From contig NZ_JALLIN010000034.1 in assembly GCF_023630175.1 (NCBI RefSeq), forward strand, positions 1 through 64,000: DNA of 64,000 bases, read 5' to 3'. This document shows positions 1 to 7,161 of this stretch, piece by piece (positions within the stretch are counted from its first letter, which is position 1; every line of letters starts with the position of its first letter). Source of the stretch: Streptomyces cellostaticus (GTDB lineage Bacteria > Actinomycetota > Actinomycetes > Streptomycetales > Streptomycetaceae). The translations under genes were made by a program, and so were the position numbers. The notes beneath the pieces are model-generated. The model was not told the origin of the DNA. It did not search any database and saw nothing but the letters and a program-made list of their open reading frames with translations.

Positions 1-14
1 ACTAGCGTGAGGTC

Positions 15-470
15 ATGGACCTGAAACTCAAGCAGTGCTTCATCGCCGTGGACGACCACGACAAGGCGCTTCACTTCTACTGCGACGTGCTCGGCATGGA
101 GGTCCGCAACGACGTGGGCTTCGAGGGGATGCGGTGGGTCACCGTGGGGTCACCGTTGCAGCCGGACGTGGAGATCGTGCTGGAGCCGCCGGGCGCGAGC
201 CCGGACATCTCACCGGCCGACAAGCAGGCGATCGCGGAACTGCTCGCCAAGGGGCTGCTGCGCGGCGTCATCTTCACCACCGCGGACTGCGACGCGCTGT
301 ACGAGCGGGTCCGGGAGGCCGGCGGCGATGTGCTGCAGGAGCCGACGGACCAGCCGTACGGGGTGCGGGACTGCGCGTTCCGGGACCCGGCCGGGAACAT
401 GCTGCGGTTCCTGCAGCGGCCCGCCGACCCGCCCGCGGGGCGCTGGCCGGTGGACCCGGAGGCGGGCTGA
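15..470 (+). CDS. VOC (glyoxalase/bleomycin-resistance fold) family protein
   Basis: A single vicinal-oxygen-chelate domain fills the 151-residue protein. It opens with a beta-strand and a helix containing DHDKALHFYCDVLGMEV and ends with the typical DPAGNMLRFLQ strand (DPxGN near residue 122). Members bind a divalent metal and act on varied substrates, or bind drugs. The sequence does not say which. The ATG follows GTGAGG at a usable ribosome-binding distance. The gene is cytosolic and monocistronic, convergent with the DUF952 gene 18 bp downstream. Family is secure; specific function unknown. Confidence 0.85.
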   Translation: MDLKLKQCFIAVDDHDKALHFYCDVLGMEVRNDVGFEGMRWVTVGSPLQPDVEIVLEPPGASPDISPADKQAIAELLAKGLLRGVIFTTADCDALYERVREAGGDVLQEPTDQPYGVRDCAFRDPAGNMLRFLQRPADPPAGRWPVDPEAG

Positions 471-488
471 GGATCCCCCCTTGCCGGG

Positions 489-821
489 TCACCCCCAGGG
501 CTCCACGGCCACCACGGCGTCGACCGGGACGGGCCCGTACACGTGCGGGAACTCCTCGCCGTTGGGCGGCATGGCCTCGTACCTCACCGGCACGCCGAGC
601 AGGGCCGGGTCCACGACCAGCACGACCAGCTCGTCCGGGCCCGCGTACTCGCCGTACAGGAAGGCCGCGATGCGCGGGAGCTGCTCGCGGGTGGAGAAGT
701 GGACGAATCCCTCCTCCTGGAGGGTGCGGCCACGGGTGGACATCTCGTACGAGCCGTGCGCGCGGGCCTCGTCCCACAGTGCGCGTTCGGTGATGTGGAC
801 GATGTACGGAAGCTTCGGCAT
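489..821 (-). CDS. DUF952 domain-containing protein
   Basis: The 110-residue protein fits the DUF952 family along its whole length: IVHITERALWDEAR at the start, then GFVHFSTREQLPRIAAFLYGEY and a VVLVVDPALLG strand. The fold is related to ADP-ribosyltransferase-like domains, but no biochemical role is established. It has no signal peptide or membrane segment. It is convergent with the VOC gene and has no obvious operon partner. Confidence 0.85.
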   Translation of the reverse strand: MPKLPYIVHITERALWDEARAHGSYEMSTRGRTLQEEGFVHFSTREQLPRIAAFLYGEYAGPDELVVLVVDPALLGVPVRYEAMPPNGEEFPHVYGPVPVDAVVAVEPWG

Positions 822-893
822 GCGGCCACGCTACGGCGCCGGCCGGGCCGCACGCACCGGGGTACGGATCCGGCGCGGGGGCTCGGCTCCGCC

Positions 894-1118
894 TCAGGAC
901 CGCCGCGCGGTGGTTCCGCCGGAGCGCGAGCGACCGTCACCGGTGTCCGCGGCGGCCGGCGCGGCGGGCTCGGTGCGCTTCGCTCGGGACGCGCACTCGG
1001 GGTTGTGGCAGGGTCCGGGGCCCCACTTCGGCACCCACGCGCCCAGCGTCTTGTACCGGCCGACGACCGTTTCGACGGGCTGCCCGCAGACGGGACAGAC
1101 ATCCTTCTCGCTGCCCAT
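894..1118 (-). CDS. small zinc-ribbon-like protein
   Basis: A 74-residue ORF starts at an ATG within a longer open frame. It has CPVC near residue 8 and a second pair C37/C42 (CHNPEC), so a four-cysteine zinc ribbon is likely. The last 25 residues are basic and low-complexity. Homologues of this kind are common as hypothetical proteins in Streptomyces. No function can be assigned. Start choice rests on the position of the first cysteine pair and on where DUF952-side coding ends. Confidence 0.6.
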   Translation of the reverse strand: MGSEKDVCPVCGQPVETVVGRYKTLGAWVPKWGPGPCHNPECASRAKRTEPAAPAAADTGDGRSRSGGTTARRS

Positions 1119-1144
1119 GTCCTCAGGGTAGGGCGGGCGGGGGC

Positions 1145-1729
1145 TCAGCGCTCCCGGTGGTACGTCCGCACGACCACGCCGTTGCCGAAGGCGCGGACCG
1201 AGTCCAGCGCGAACTGCGCGACCGGCGAGCCGGTGCGGAACATCGGCATGCCGGTGCCGTAGACGATCGGGTAGCTCTTGACGACGAGTTCGTCGACCTC
1301 GTCGAGCAGGGCTCCGGCGAGCCGCGAGCCTCCGCACAGGTAGATGTCCAGGTCGCCCGGCTCCGCCTTCAGGGCGCGCACGCGCCCGACCACGTCGTCG
1401 GCGACGATCTCGACGTCCGGGTCCGGTGAGGTGCCGAGGGTGCGTGAGGCGACGAGCTGCCGCAGATGGGAGTAGGGGCTGGTGATGCCCTCCTTCAGCG
1501 CCAGCTCGTAGCTGGCGCGGCCCTGGACGACCGTGTCGAACCGCCGGTTCTCCAGGTGGTCGAGGCCGAGGTGGGCCCGCGCGGGGCCGGCCAGGGTCTC
1601 GGGGAACTCCGCCCGCAGGAAGTCGAGGTACTCCTCGTCCAGGAAGCGGAACATCGCGGTGGCGTCCCCCTGTTCGTCGCCGATGAAGCCGTCGAGCGAG
1701 CAGGCGACGAAGTAGGTGAGCTTTCGCAA
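1145..1729 (-). CDS. dihydrofolate-reductase-like (RibD C-terminal) family protein
   Basis: The protein begins (L/M)RKLTYFVACSLDGFIGD, the signature N-terminus of the YyaP/YwjB RibD-C family, and has LDIYLCGGSRLAGALL (a GG nucleotide-binding loop) in the second half. Its predicted 194 residues match the family. Such proteins are NAD(P)H-dependent reductases of mostly unknown substrate. I chose the TTG at 1729 because AAAAGAGA lies just upstream and the conserved RKLTYFVA motif starts there; the reading frame stays open to 1771. It is divergent from the TetR gene at 1873, with tandem operator repeats between them. Confidence 0.8.
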   Translation of the reverse strand: MRKLTYFVACSLDGFIGDEQGDATAMFRFLDEEYLDFLRAEFPETLAGPARAHLGLDHLENRRFDTVVQGRASYELALKEGITSPYSHLRQLVASRTLGTSPDPDVEIVADDVVGRVRALKAEPGDLDIYLCGGSRLAGALLDEVDELVVKSYPIVYGTGMPMFRTGSPVAQFALDSVRAFGNGVVVRTYHRER

Positions 1730-1769
1730 GCGGGTCTCTTTTCGTAGGCTGCGAAGCGGCCGAATGACC

Positions 1770-1811
1770 ACTTCGCTTGTAGTGCTTCATTTGTAGTACT
1801 CCATTCGTAGT
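1770..1811. repeat. three tandem 14-bp repeats, probable TetR operator
   Basis: Read on the minus strand, three adjacent 14-mers fit ACTACRARYGRAGY: 1811-1798 ACTACGAATGGAGT, 1797-1784 ACTACAAATGAAGC and 1783-1770 ACTACAAGCGAAGT. A partial fourth copy of the core (GTAG) lies at 1744. The block is AT-rich against its surroundings and lies between the divergent DHFR-like and TetR genes. An autoregulatory operator is therefore the simplest reading. This is inference from position and repetition. Confidence 0.55.
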
Positions 1812-1872
1812 GGTTGCAAGGTGTTTCCGGAACGGGATCCGGTCCGGGACCAAGTGACAGAAGGGATTCCGC

Positions 1873-2463
1873 ATGGCGGGCAATCCGGAACGGCGTGCGG
1901 CGCTGGTGGACGCCGGCATCGCCGTACTGGCGCGGGAGGGCGCGCGCGGGCTGACGTTCCGCGCGGTGGACGGCGAGGCGGGCGTGCCCACCGGCACCGC
2001 CTCCAACTACTTCACCGGCCGGGACGACCTGCTCCGCCAGATCGACGGCCGGCTGCACGTGCGGCTGGCGCCGGATCCCGGGGTGCTGGAGGCGCTCCTG
2101 ACGGGACCCCGCGACCGGGCCCTGGTCGCGGCCTTCATGCGGGACCTCATGGACCGCGCGACCCGTGACCGCACCGGCTACCTGGCCCTGTTCGAGATGC
2201 GTCTCGAGGCCACCCGGCGCCCCGAACTGCGGGCCTCCTTCACCGCGTCGCTGCGCGGGGACCTGGAGCAGGGCATGGAGTTCCACCGCGCGGCCGGTCT
2301 GCCCGGTGGCGACGAGACCGTCACCGTGCTCTACCTCGCGATGCTCGGTCTCCTCCTGGAACACCTCACCCTCCCCGGCGTCCTGGACGGGGCCCTGGAG
2401 GGTGTGACCGTCCCGGAGGGCCTGGTCGAGAGGATCGTGAGGACGGTCGTACCGGAGGCGTAG
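1873..2463 (+). CDS. TetR/AcrR family transcriptional regulator
   Basis: The N-terminal 50 residues form a TetR helix-turn-helix (LTFRAVDGEAGVPTGTASNYFTGRDDLLRQI). The rest is an all-helical ligand-binding domain, for a total of 196 residues. The ATG at 1873 lies just after a purine-rich stretch. The gene diverges from the DHFR-like reductase. The three 14-bp repeats between them suggest that it represses that gene and itself, probably in response to a small hydrophobic ligand. The ligand cannot be inferred. Confidence 0.88.
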   Translation: MAGNPERRAALVDAGIAVLAREGARGLTFRAVDGEAGVPTGTASNYFTGRDDLLRQIDGRLHVRLAPDPGVLEALLTGPRDRALVAAFMRDLMDRATRDRTGYLALFEMRLEATRRPELRASFTASLRGDLEQGMEFHRAAGLPGGDETVTVLYLAMLGLLLEHLTLPGVLDGALEGVTVPEGLVERIVRTVVPEA

Positions 2464-2522
2464 CCCCGCCCGGCGGATCACTCGGCCGACGGCGGGGAGC
2501 GCGTCGTCCGTCGGAGGCGAGC

Positions 2523-2561
2523 GGCGGGGCCCGCGCACGGTGGGGGTGCGCGGGGCCCGCC
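2523..2561. terminator. bidirectional hairpin between convergent genes
   Basis: GGCGGGGCCCGCGCAC (2523-2538) pairs with 2546-2561, 15 of 16 positions, around a 7-nt loop. It lies between the convergent TetR gene and the polyprenyl synthase gene, where a shared terminator is expected. Confidence 0.6.
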
Positions 2562-2651
2562 CCGAGCCGGAGCCCGGCGACCGTGCGGGGTCAGGAGCCG
2601 CGCGGTCGCGGTGGCCCCGGGCCCTCGGCCGGCCGACGGACGACGGCCGCC

Positions 2652-3782
2652 TCAGCTGCTGCGCCGGGTCACGAACTCGGCCAGGGCCAGCAGTCCGCCC
2701 GCCGTCTCCGGCGCCGGGACGGCGCGGGCCAGCTCCTGCACGGCCCGGCCCATCCGGTCGGCCGCCTCGGCCTGCGCCCAGTCCCGGCCGCCGGCCCGCT
2801 CGACCGCGAGGGCCGTGCGGGTGATCTCCGCTCCGTCCGCGTCCTCCGCCGCGGCGTACGGCTTGCCGTACACCGCGGCGAGTTCGGCCGCCGCCGGAGT
2901 GCCGGAGGTCAGCGCCGCCACGACCGGCAGGGACTTCTTGCGGGCGGCGAGATCCGCACCGGCCGGCTTGCCGGTGCGCAGCGGGTCGCCCCATATGCCG
3001 ATCACGTCGTCGATGAGCTGGAAGGCGAGCCCGGCCTGGCGCCCGAAACCGTCCAGTGCGGCGATGTCGTCCTCCGCGGCGCCCGCGTACAGCGCGCCGA
3101 GCGCACAGGCGCAGCCCAGCAGCGCGCCGGTCTTCGCCTCGGCCATGGCGAGCACCTCGGCCAGGGTCACTTCCTCGGGAGCCCGCAGCTCCAGCGCCGT
3201 GTCGGTGTGCTGGCCGGCACACAGCTCGACGACGCAGTCGGCGAGCCGGACGACGGCCGGCCCGGAGGCCGGGTGCGGGTCCGCGGCGAGCAGCCGCAGG
3301 GCCAGCGCCTGCAGCGCGTCCCCGGCGAGGATCGCGTCGGCGTCGCCGAACACGGTCCAGGCCGTGGGCCGGTGTCTTCGGGTGGTGTCCCGGTCCATCA
3401 CGTCGTCGTGCAACAGCGTGAAGTTGTGGACCAGTTCGACCGCCACGGCGGCCCGGACGGCCGCCGCACCCGCTCTCGGGCCACCGAGCGCCGCGGCCGC
3501 GGCCAGGACCAGTGCCGGCCTGATCGCCTTGCCCGCGCTGCCCGCGGCCGCGGTGCCGTCCGCGCGCTCCCAGCCGAAGTGGTAGCGGGCGATCCGGCGC
3601 ATCGAACCGGGCAACGAGTCGACGGCCGCGCGCAGCTCCGGGTCCACGACGGCCCGGGTCCGCTCCAGCAGCAGCGTCGCCTCCTGCCCGTCAGGCGGGC
3701 CGGCCGCGCCGCCACCGGTGGAGTCGCGCGGTTCACGCGGTCCGGGTGCGCGCCGCCTGGTCTCCGTCATGAAGTCGGCCAT
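2652..3782 (-). CDS. polyprenyl diphosphate synthase, probable family 2B encapsulin cargo
   Basis: This is a trans-isoprenyl diphosphate synthase. The first Asp-rich motif DDVMD is at residues 126-130 (LVHNFTLLHDDVMDRD) and the second region DDVIG is at 258-262 (FQLIDDVIGIWGD). An RK..LPVV segment follows. The protein is 376 residues, longer than the usual ~330, because a Pro/Gly-rich, probably disordered segment of about 35 residues precedes the catalytic fold. In family 2 encapsulin loci such N-terminal extensions direct cargo loading. The gene lies 112 bp downstream of the shell gene on the same strand, so co-transcription is likely. AGGGGGAG precedes the ATG. The product chain length cannot be read from sequence. 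Confidence 0.85.
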   Translation of the reverse strand: MADFMTETRRRAPGPREPRDSTGGGAAGPPDGQEATLLLERTRAVVDPELRAAVDSLPGSMRRIARYHFGWERADGTAAAGSAGKAIRPALVLAAAAALGGPRAGAAAVRAAVAVELVHNFTLLHDDVMDRDTTRRHRPTAWTVFGDADAILAGDALQALALRLLAADPHPASGPAVVRLADCVVELCAGQHTDTALELRAPEEVTLAEVLAMAEAKTGALLGCACALGALYAGAAEDDIAALDGFGRQAGLAFQLIDDVIGIWGDPLRTGKPAGADLAARKKSLPVVAALTSGTPAAAELAAVYGKPYAAAEDADGAEITRTALAVERAGGRDWAQAEAADRMGRAVQELARAVPAPETAGGLLALAEFVTRRSS

Positions 3783-3894
3783 GGCTCCCCCTCGCGACGC
3801 CCGTGCACGGCGGCGCCCCCGCTCCGGGTGAACACGTACTCCGGAGATGTACCCGCCCCGGAGGGCGGGGACACGGCGGCGCGGTGCGCGGTGG

Positions 3895-5301
3895 TCACCT
3901 CCACCGGCCGATCTCGACGTTCTCCAGCACGCCGAGCGCGTCGGGCACCAGGACCGCGGCCGAGTAGTACGCCGTCACCAGGTACTTGATGACCGCCTGT
4001 TCGTTGATGCCCATGAACCGGACGGACAGGCTCGGCTCGATCTCGTCGGGGATGCCGGACTGCCTGAGCCCGACGACGCCCTGGTCGGCCTCGCCGGTAC
4101 GCATGGCGATGATCGAGGTCGTGCGCTCCGGCGTGACGGGGATCTTGCTGCACGGGTAGATCGGCACACCACGCCAGGTGGGGATGCGGTTGCCGCCGAT
4201 GTCGATGGTCTCCGGCACCAGTCCGCGCTTGTTCAGCTCACGCCCGAACGCGGCGATCGCACGCGGGTGCGCGAGGAACATCTTGGTGCCCCGGCGGCGG
4301 CTGAGCAGCTCGTCCATGTCGTCCGGGCCGGGTACGCCGTCGTGCGGCTGGAGCCGCTGGTCGTACTCGCAGTTGTGCAGGAGCCCGAAATCACGGTTGT
4401 TGACCAGCTCGTGCTCCTGACGCTCCTTCAGCGCCTCGACCGTCAGCCGCAACTGCTGCTCGGTCTGGTTCATCGGCTGGTTGTACAGGTCGGCCACGCG
4501 CGAGTGGATGCGCAGCACGGTCTGGGCGATGCTCAGTTCGTACTCGCGCGGCCGGGCCTCGTAGTCGACGAAGGTGTGCGGGATGTCCGGCTCGCCGCTG
4601 TGGCCGGCCGCCAGCTCGACCTCCTTCTCACCGAACTTGTTGGTCCGCTGCGCGGGGATGGAACGCAGCCGGCGGAGGTGTTCGCGCAGCGAGTCGGAGC
4701 GCTCGGCCACCTGCTCGAAGTCCTCGCGGCCGAGGACCAGCACCGTGCACGCGGTGTCCGCCCGGGCGGTGTACTCCCAGATGGCGTCCGGGTCCAGCAG
4801 CGCCGCCTCGCCGAAGTAGGCGCCGTCGGCGAGGACACCGAGGACCGCGTCGTCGCCGTACGGACCCGAGCCGATCTTCTCGACCCTGCCGTGGGCCAGC
4901 AGGTAGACCTTCTCGGTCCGGGCGCCGAAGGAGGCGATGACCTCTCCGGGCGCGAAGTTCCGCTGGCGGCAGCGCCGGGCCAGCTCGGTGAGGACCTCGT
5001 CGTCCTCGTACGACCGCAGCGCCGGCAGCTCGCCGAGTTCGGCCGGGACGACCTCCACCTGGTCGCCGGTCTTCACGAACGTGATGCGGCCGTCGCCGAC
5101 GGCGTACGTCAGCCGCCGGTTCACCCGGTACGTGCCGCCCTGGACGTCCACCCAGGGCAGCGAGCGCAGCAGCCAGCGGGAGCTGATCTCCTGCATCTGC
5201 GGGGCGGACTTGGTGGTGGTGGCCAGGTTCCGCGCTGCCGCCGTGCCAAGAGACTGCTGCGGCTTGCCCTGCTCCGTGCGGACCTCTTCGCCTACCGACA
5301 T
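3895..5301 (-). CDS. family 2B encapsulin shell protein (EshA-like, with cNMP-binding-type domain)
   Basis: The 468-residue protein combines an N-terminal arm, a short beta segment (GGTYRVNRR, residues 55-63), a Crp/cNMP-binding-type domain at about 85-215 and an HK97-coat-like C-terminal half. EshA of S. griseus and the SrpI-like family 2 encapsulins have this architecture, and they assemble into icosahedral protein shells. The phosphate-binding cassette reads YFGEAALLDPDAIWEYTARA (162-181). The arginine of the classical PRxAT motif is missing, so cAMP binding is doubtful. I chose the ATG at 5301 because AGAGGG lies at 9 nt; another ATG is at 5319. It pairs with the downstream polyprenyl synthase. 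Confidence 0.88.
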   Translation of the reverse strand: MSVGEEVRTEQGKPQQSLGTAAARNLATTTKSAPQMQEISSRWLLRSLPWVDVQGGTYRVNRRLTYAVGDGRITFVKTGDQVEVVPAELGELPALRSYEDDEVLTELARRCRQRNFAPGEVIASFGARTEKVYLLAHGRVEKIGSGPYGDDAVLGVLADGAYFGEAALLDPDAIWEYTARADTACTVLVLGREDFEQVAERSDSLREHLRRLRSIPAQRTNKFGEKEVELAAGHSGEPDIPHTFVDYEARPREYELSIAQTVLRIHSRVADLYNQPMNQTEQQLRLTVEALKERQEHELVNNRDFGLLHNCEYDQRLQPHDGVPGPDDMDELLSRRRGTKMFLAHPRAIAAFGRELNKRGLVPETIDIGGNRIPTWRGVPIYPCSKIPVTPERTTSIIAMRTGEADQGVVGLRQSGIPDEIEPSLSVRFMGINEQAVIKYLVTAYYSAAVLVPDALGVLENVEIGRWR

Positions 5302-5591
5302 ATGGGGATGCCCTCTCATGTATGCCCGGTGCCGAATCGCACACCGGTCTCACGAGCAAGCTTCCATCACGTAACGTGGCCGTGCCATTACCCGAAAGAG
5401 CGGGAATGGATCATCGCACTACTGGGCAGAAAGTGGGACCTTGCCCGCCCCCGCCCGGGATGCGCGGCCTGTCCGGATCGGCTCGCACAGCATGCGAACG
5501 AGGTGTCCGGGACGTCCGGTTTCGGTAGAAGCAGCCCTACCGAGTGGGCCGCGACCGGCGGCCCACCGGGTACAGCACGAAGGAGGCGGCC

Positions 5592-6185
5592 ATGGCCTCA
5601 CCCATGTCCGCGAACGGGTTTCTGGCCGCGCTGCGAGCGGAGGGCGCGACGCTGGTCGAGGTAGGCGACTGGAAGCACCACAACCGCAACCACAAGGGCC
5701 CGTGGGGCCCGGTCCACGGCGTGATGATCCACCACACGGTGACCCGGGGCAGCGCCCGCACCGTCGAACTCTGCCGCGACGGGTACGCGTCGCTCCCCGG
5801 CCCGCTGTGCCACGGCGCCATCACCAAGGACGGCAGGATCCACCTGGTCGGGTACGGCCGTGCCAACCACGCCGGGCTCGGCGACGACGACGTGCTGCGG
5901 GCCGTGATCGCCGAGAAGCGGCTGCCACCGGACAACGAGGCGAACACCGACGGCAACCGGCACTTCTACGGCTTCGAGTGCGAGAACCTGGGCGACGGCG
6001 ACGACCCGTGGCCCGTGGCGCAGTTGGACGCGATCACACGGGCCGCGGCGGCCGTGTGCCGTCACCACGGCTGGACGGAGCGGTCGGTGATCGGCCACCT
6101 GGAGTGGCAGCCGGGCAAGGTGGACCCGCGCGGCTTCTCGATGGCGTGGCTGCGGGAACAGGTGGGGTACCGCCTGAAGTCGTAG
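5592..6185 (+). CDS. N-acetylmuramoyl-L-alanine amidase (Amidase_2 fold)
   Basis: The 197-residue enzyme carries the zinc amidase motifs: GVMIHHTVTRG near residue 37, then VIGHLEWQPGKVDPRGF near residue 165, with His, His and Asp as likely zinc ligands. It cleaves the MurNAc-L-Ala bond of peptidoglycan. There is no signal peptide and no separate cell-wall-binding domain, which is unusual for a wall hydrolase and resembles phage endolysins. AAGGAGG at 5580-5586 fixes the start. No other phage gene is nearby, so a prophage remnant is not supported. Confidence 0.87.
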   Translation: MASPMSANGFLAALRAEGATLVEVGDWKHHNRNHKGPWGPVHGVMIHHTVTRGSARTVELCRDGYASLPGPLCHGAITKDGRIHLVGYGRANHAGLGDDDVLRAVIAEKRLPPDNEANTDGNRHFYGFECENLGDGDDPWPVAQLDAITRAAAAVCRHHGWTERSVIGHLEWQPGKVDPRGFSMAWLREQVGYRLKS

Positions 6186-6209
6186 CCGCCCACGGGCGAC
6201 AATGAGGAC

Positions 6210-7103
6210 GTGACCAGCACCGATCCGCTCGCCCCGCGTCTGCCCTCGCCGCTGCGGGAGGTGCGGGACGAGCGGTTCGGGCGGCACGGCCTGCGCCTGC
6301 TGCTCAAACGGGACGACCTGATCCACCCGGAGCTGATCGGCAACAAGTGGCGCAAGCTGGCACCCAACATCGAGGCGGCGCGGGGCCGGGCCCTGCTCAC
6401 CTTCGGCGGGGCCTACTCCAACCATCTGCGTGCCACCGCCGCGGCGGGCCGGCTGCTGGGGCTGCCGACCACCGGCGTGGTCCGGGGCCAGGAACTGGCC
6501 GGACGGCCGCTCAACGCGTCGCTGGCCCGGTGCGCGGCCGACGGCATGCGGCTGCATTTCATCGACAGATCGACATACCGGCACAAGCACGAGCCGGAGA
6601 CGCTGGCAGCGATCCTGCGCGCCGCCGGCGCCGAGCACGCGTACGTCGTCCCCGAGGGCGGCAGCAACGCCGCGGCCGTGCGCGGCTGCCGGGCCCTGGG
6701 CGCGGAGCTGGGCGGCCACGCCGAGGTCGTCGCGGTGGCCTGCGGCACCGGGGGCACGCTCGCCGGACTCGCCGCGGGGCTGCCCCCCGGCGGCCGCGCC
6801 CTCGGCATACCGGTGCTCAAGGGCGGCTTCCTGGCCGCCGACGTGCGGGCCCTGCAGGAAGCCGCCTTCGGCGCCCGCAGCGGGAGCTGGTCCGTGGACG
6901 ACCGCTTCCACTTCGGCGGCTACGCCCGCACGACGCCCGCGCTCGACGCCTTCGCACAGGACTTCGAGCAGCGGCATTCGCTGCCCGTGGAGCGTCTATA
7001 TGTCGCCAAGATGCTCTACGGACTCGTCGCCCTGGCCGAGGAGGGCGCCTTCCCGCGCGGGACGACACTCGCGGCGGTGGTCACCGGGCGGCCCTTCCCG
7101 TAG
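6210..7103 (+). CDS. PLP-dependent ACC deaminase / D-cysteine desulfhydrase family enzyme
   Basis: This is a fold-type II PLP enzyme of 297 residues. HPELIGNKWRKL holds the PLP lysine (the NKWRKL motif near residue 50) and TFGGAYSNHLRATAAA the substrate-binding SNH loop. GGSNAAAVRGC and GTGGTLAGL bind the cofactor phosphate. The family includes 1-aminocyclopropane-1-carboxylate deaminases and D-cysteine desulfhydrases, which motifs alone do not separate. Start is the GTG at 6210, 24 bp after the amidase gene, so the two may be co-transcribed. Confidence 0.85.
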   Translation: MTSTDPLAPRLPSPLREVRDERFGRHGLRLLLKRDDLIHPELIGNKWRKLAPNIEAARGRALLTFGGAYSNHLRATAAAGRLLGLPTTGVVRGQELAGRPLNASLARCAADGMRLHFIDRSTYRHKHEPETLAAILRAAGAEHAYVVPEGGSNAAAVRGCRALGAELGGHAEVVAVACGTGGTLAGLAAGLPPGGRALGIPVLKGGFLAADVRALQEAAFGARSGSWSVDDRFHFGGYARTTPALDAFAQDFEQRHSLPVERLYVAKMLYGLVALAEEGAFPRGTTLAAVVTGRPFP

Positions 7104-7161
7104 CCCGGCACCAGCCGCCCATCAGGGCGTCGCCAGCCGGTGAACCCCTCCGGTCGCAGCA

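Noticed and set aside
894..2006. 370-codon open frame overlapping the DHFR-like gene and the TetR region
   Set aside because: Only the last 74 codons look like a real protein (cysteine pairs); the rest is an Arg/Pro/Gly-rich shadow of the genes in other frames.
3895..5301. Plain Crp/Fnr transcription factor
   Set aside because: The Crp-type domain is not followed by a helix-turn-helix; the C-terminal half is the HK97-like encapsulin fold.
5592..6185. Prophage remnant suggested by an endolysin-like amidase
   Set aside because: No holin, structural or integration gene, no attachment repeats, and composition equals its neighbours.
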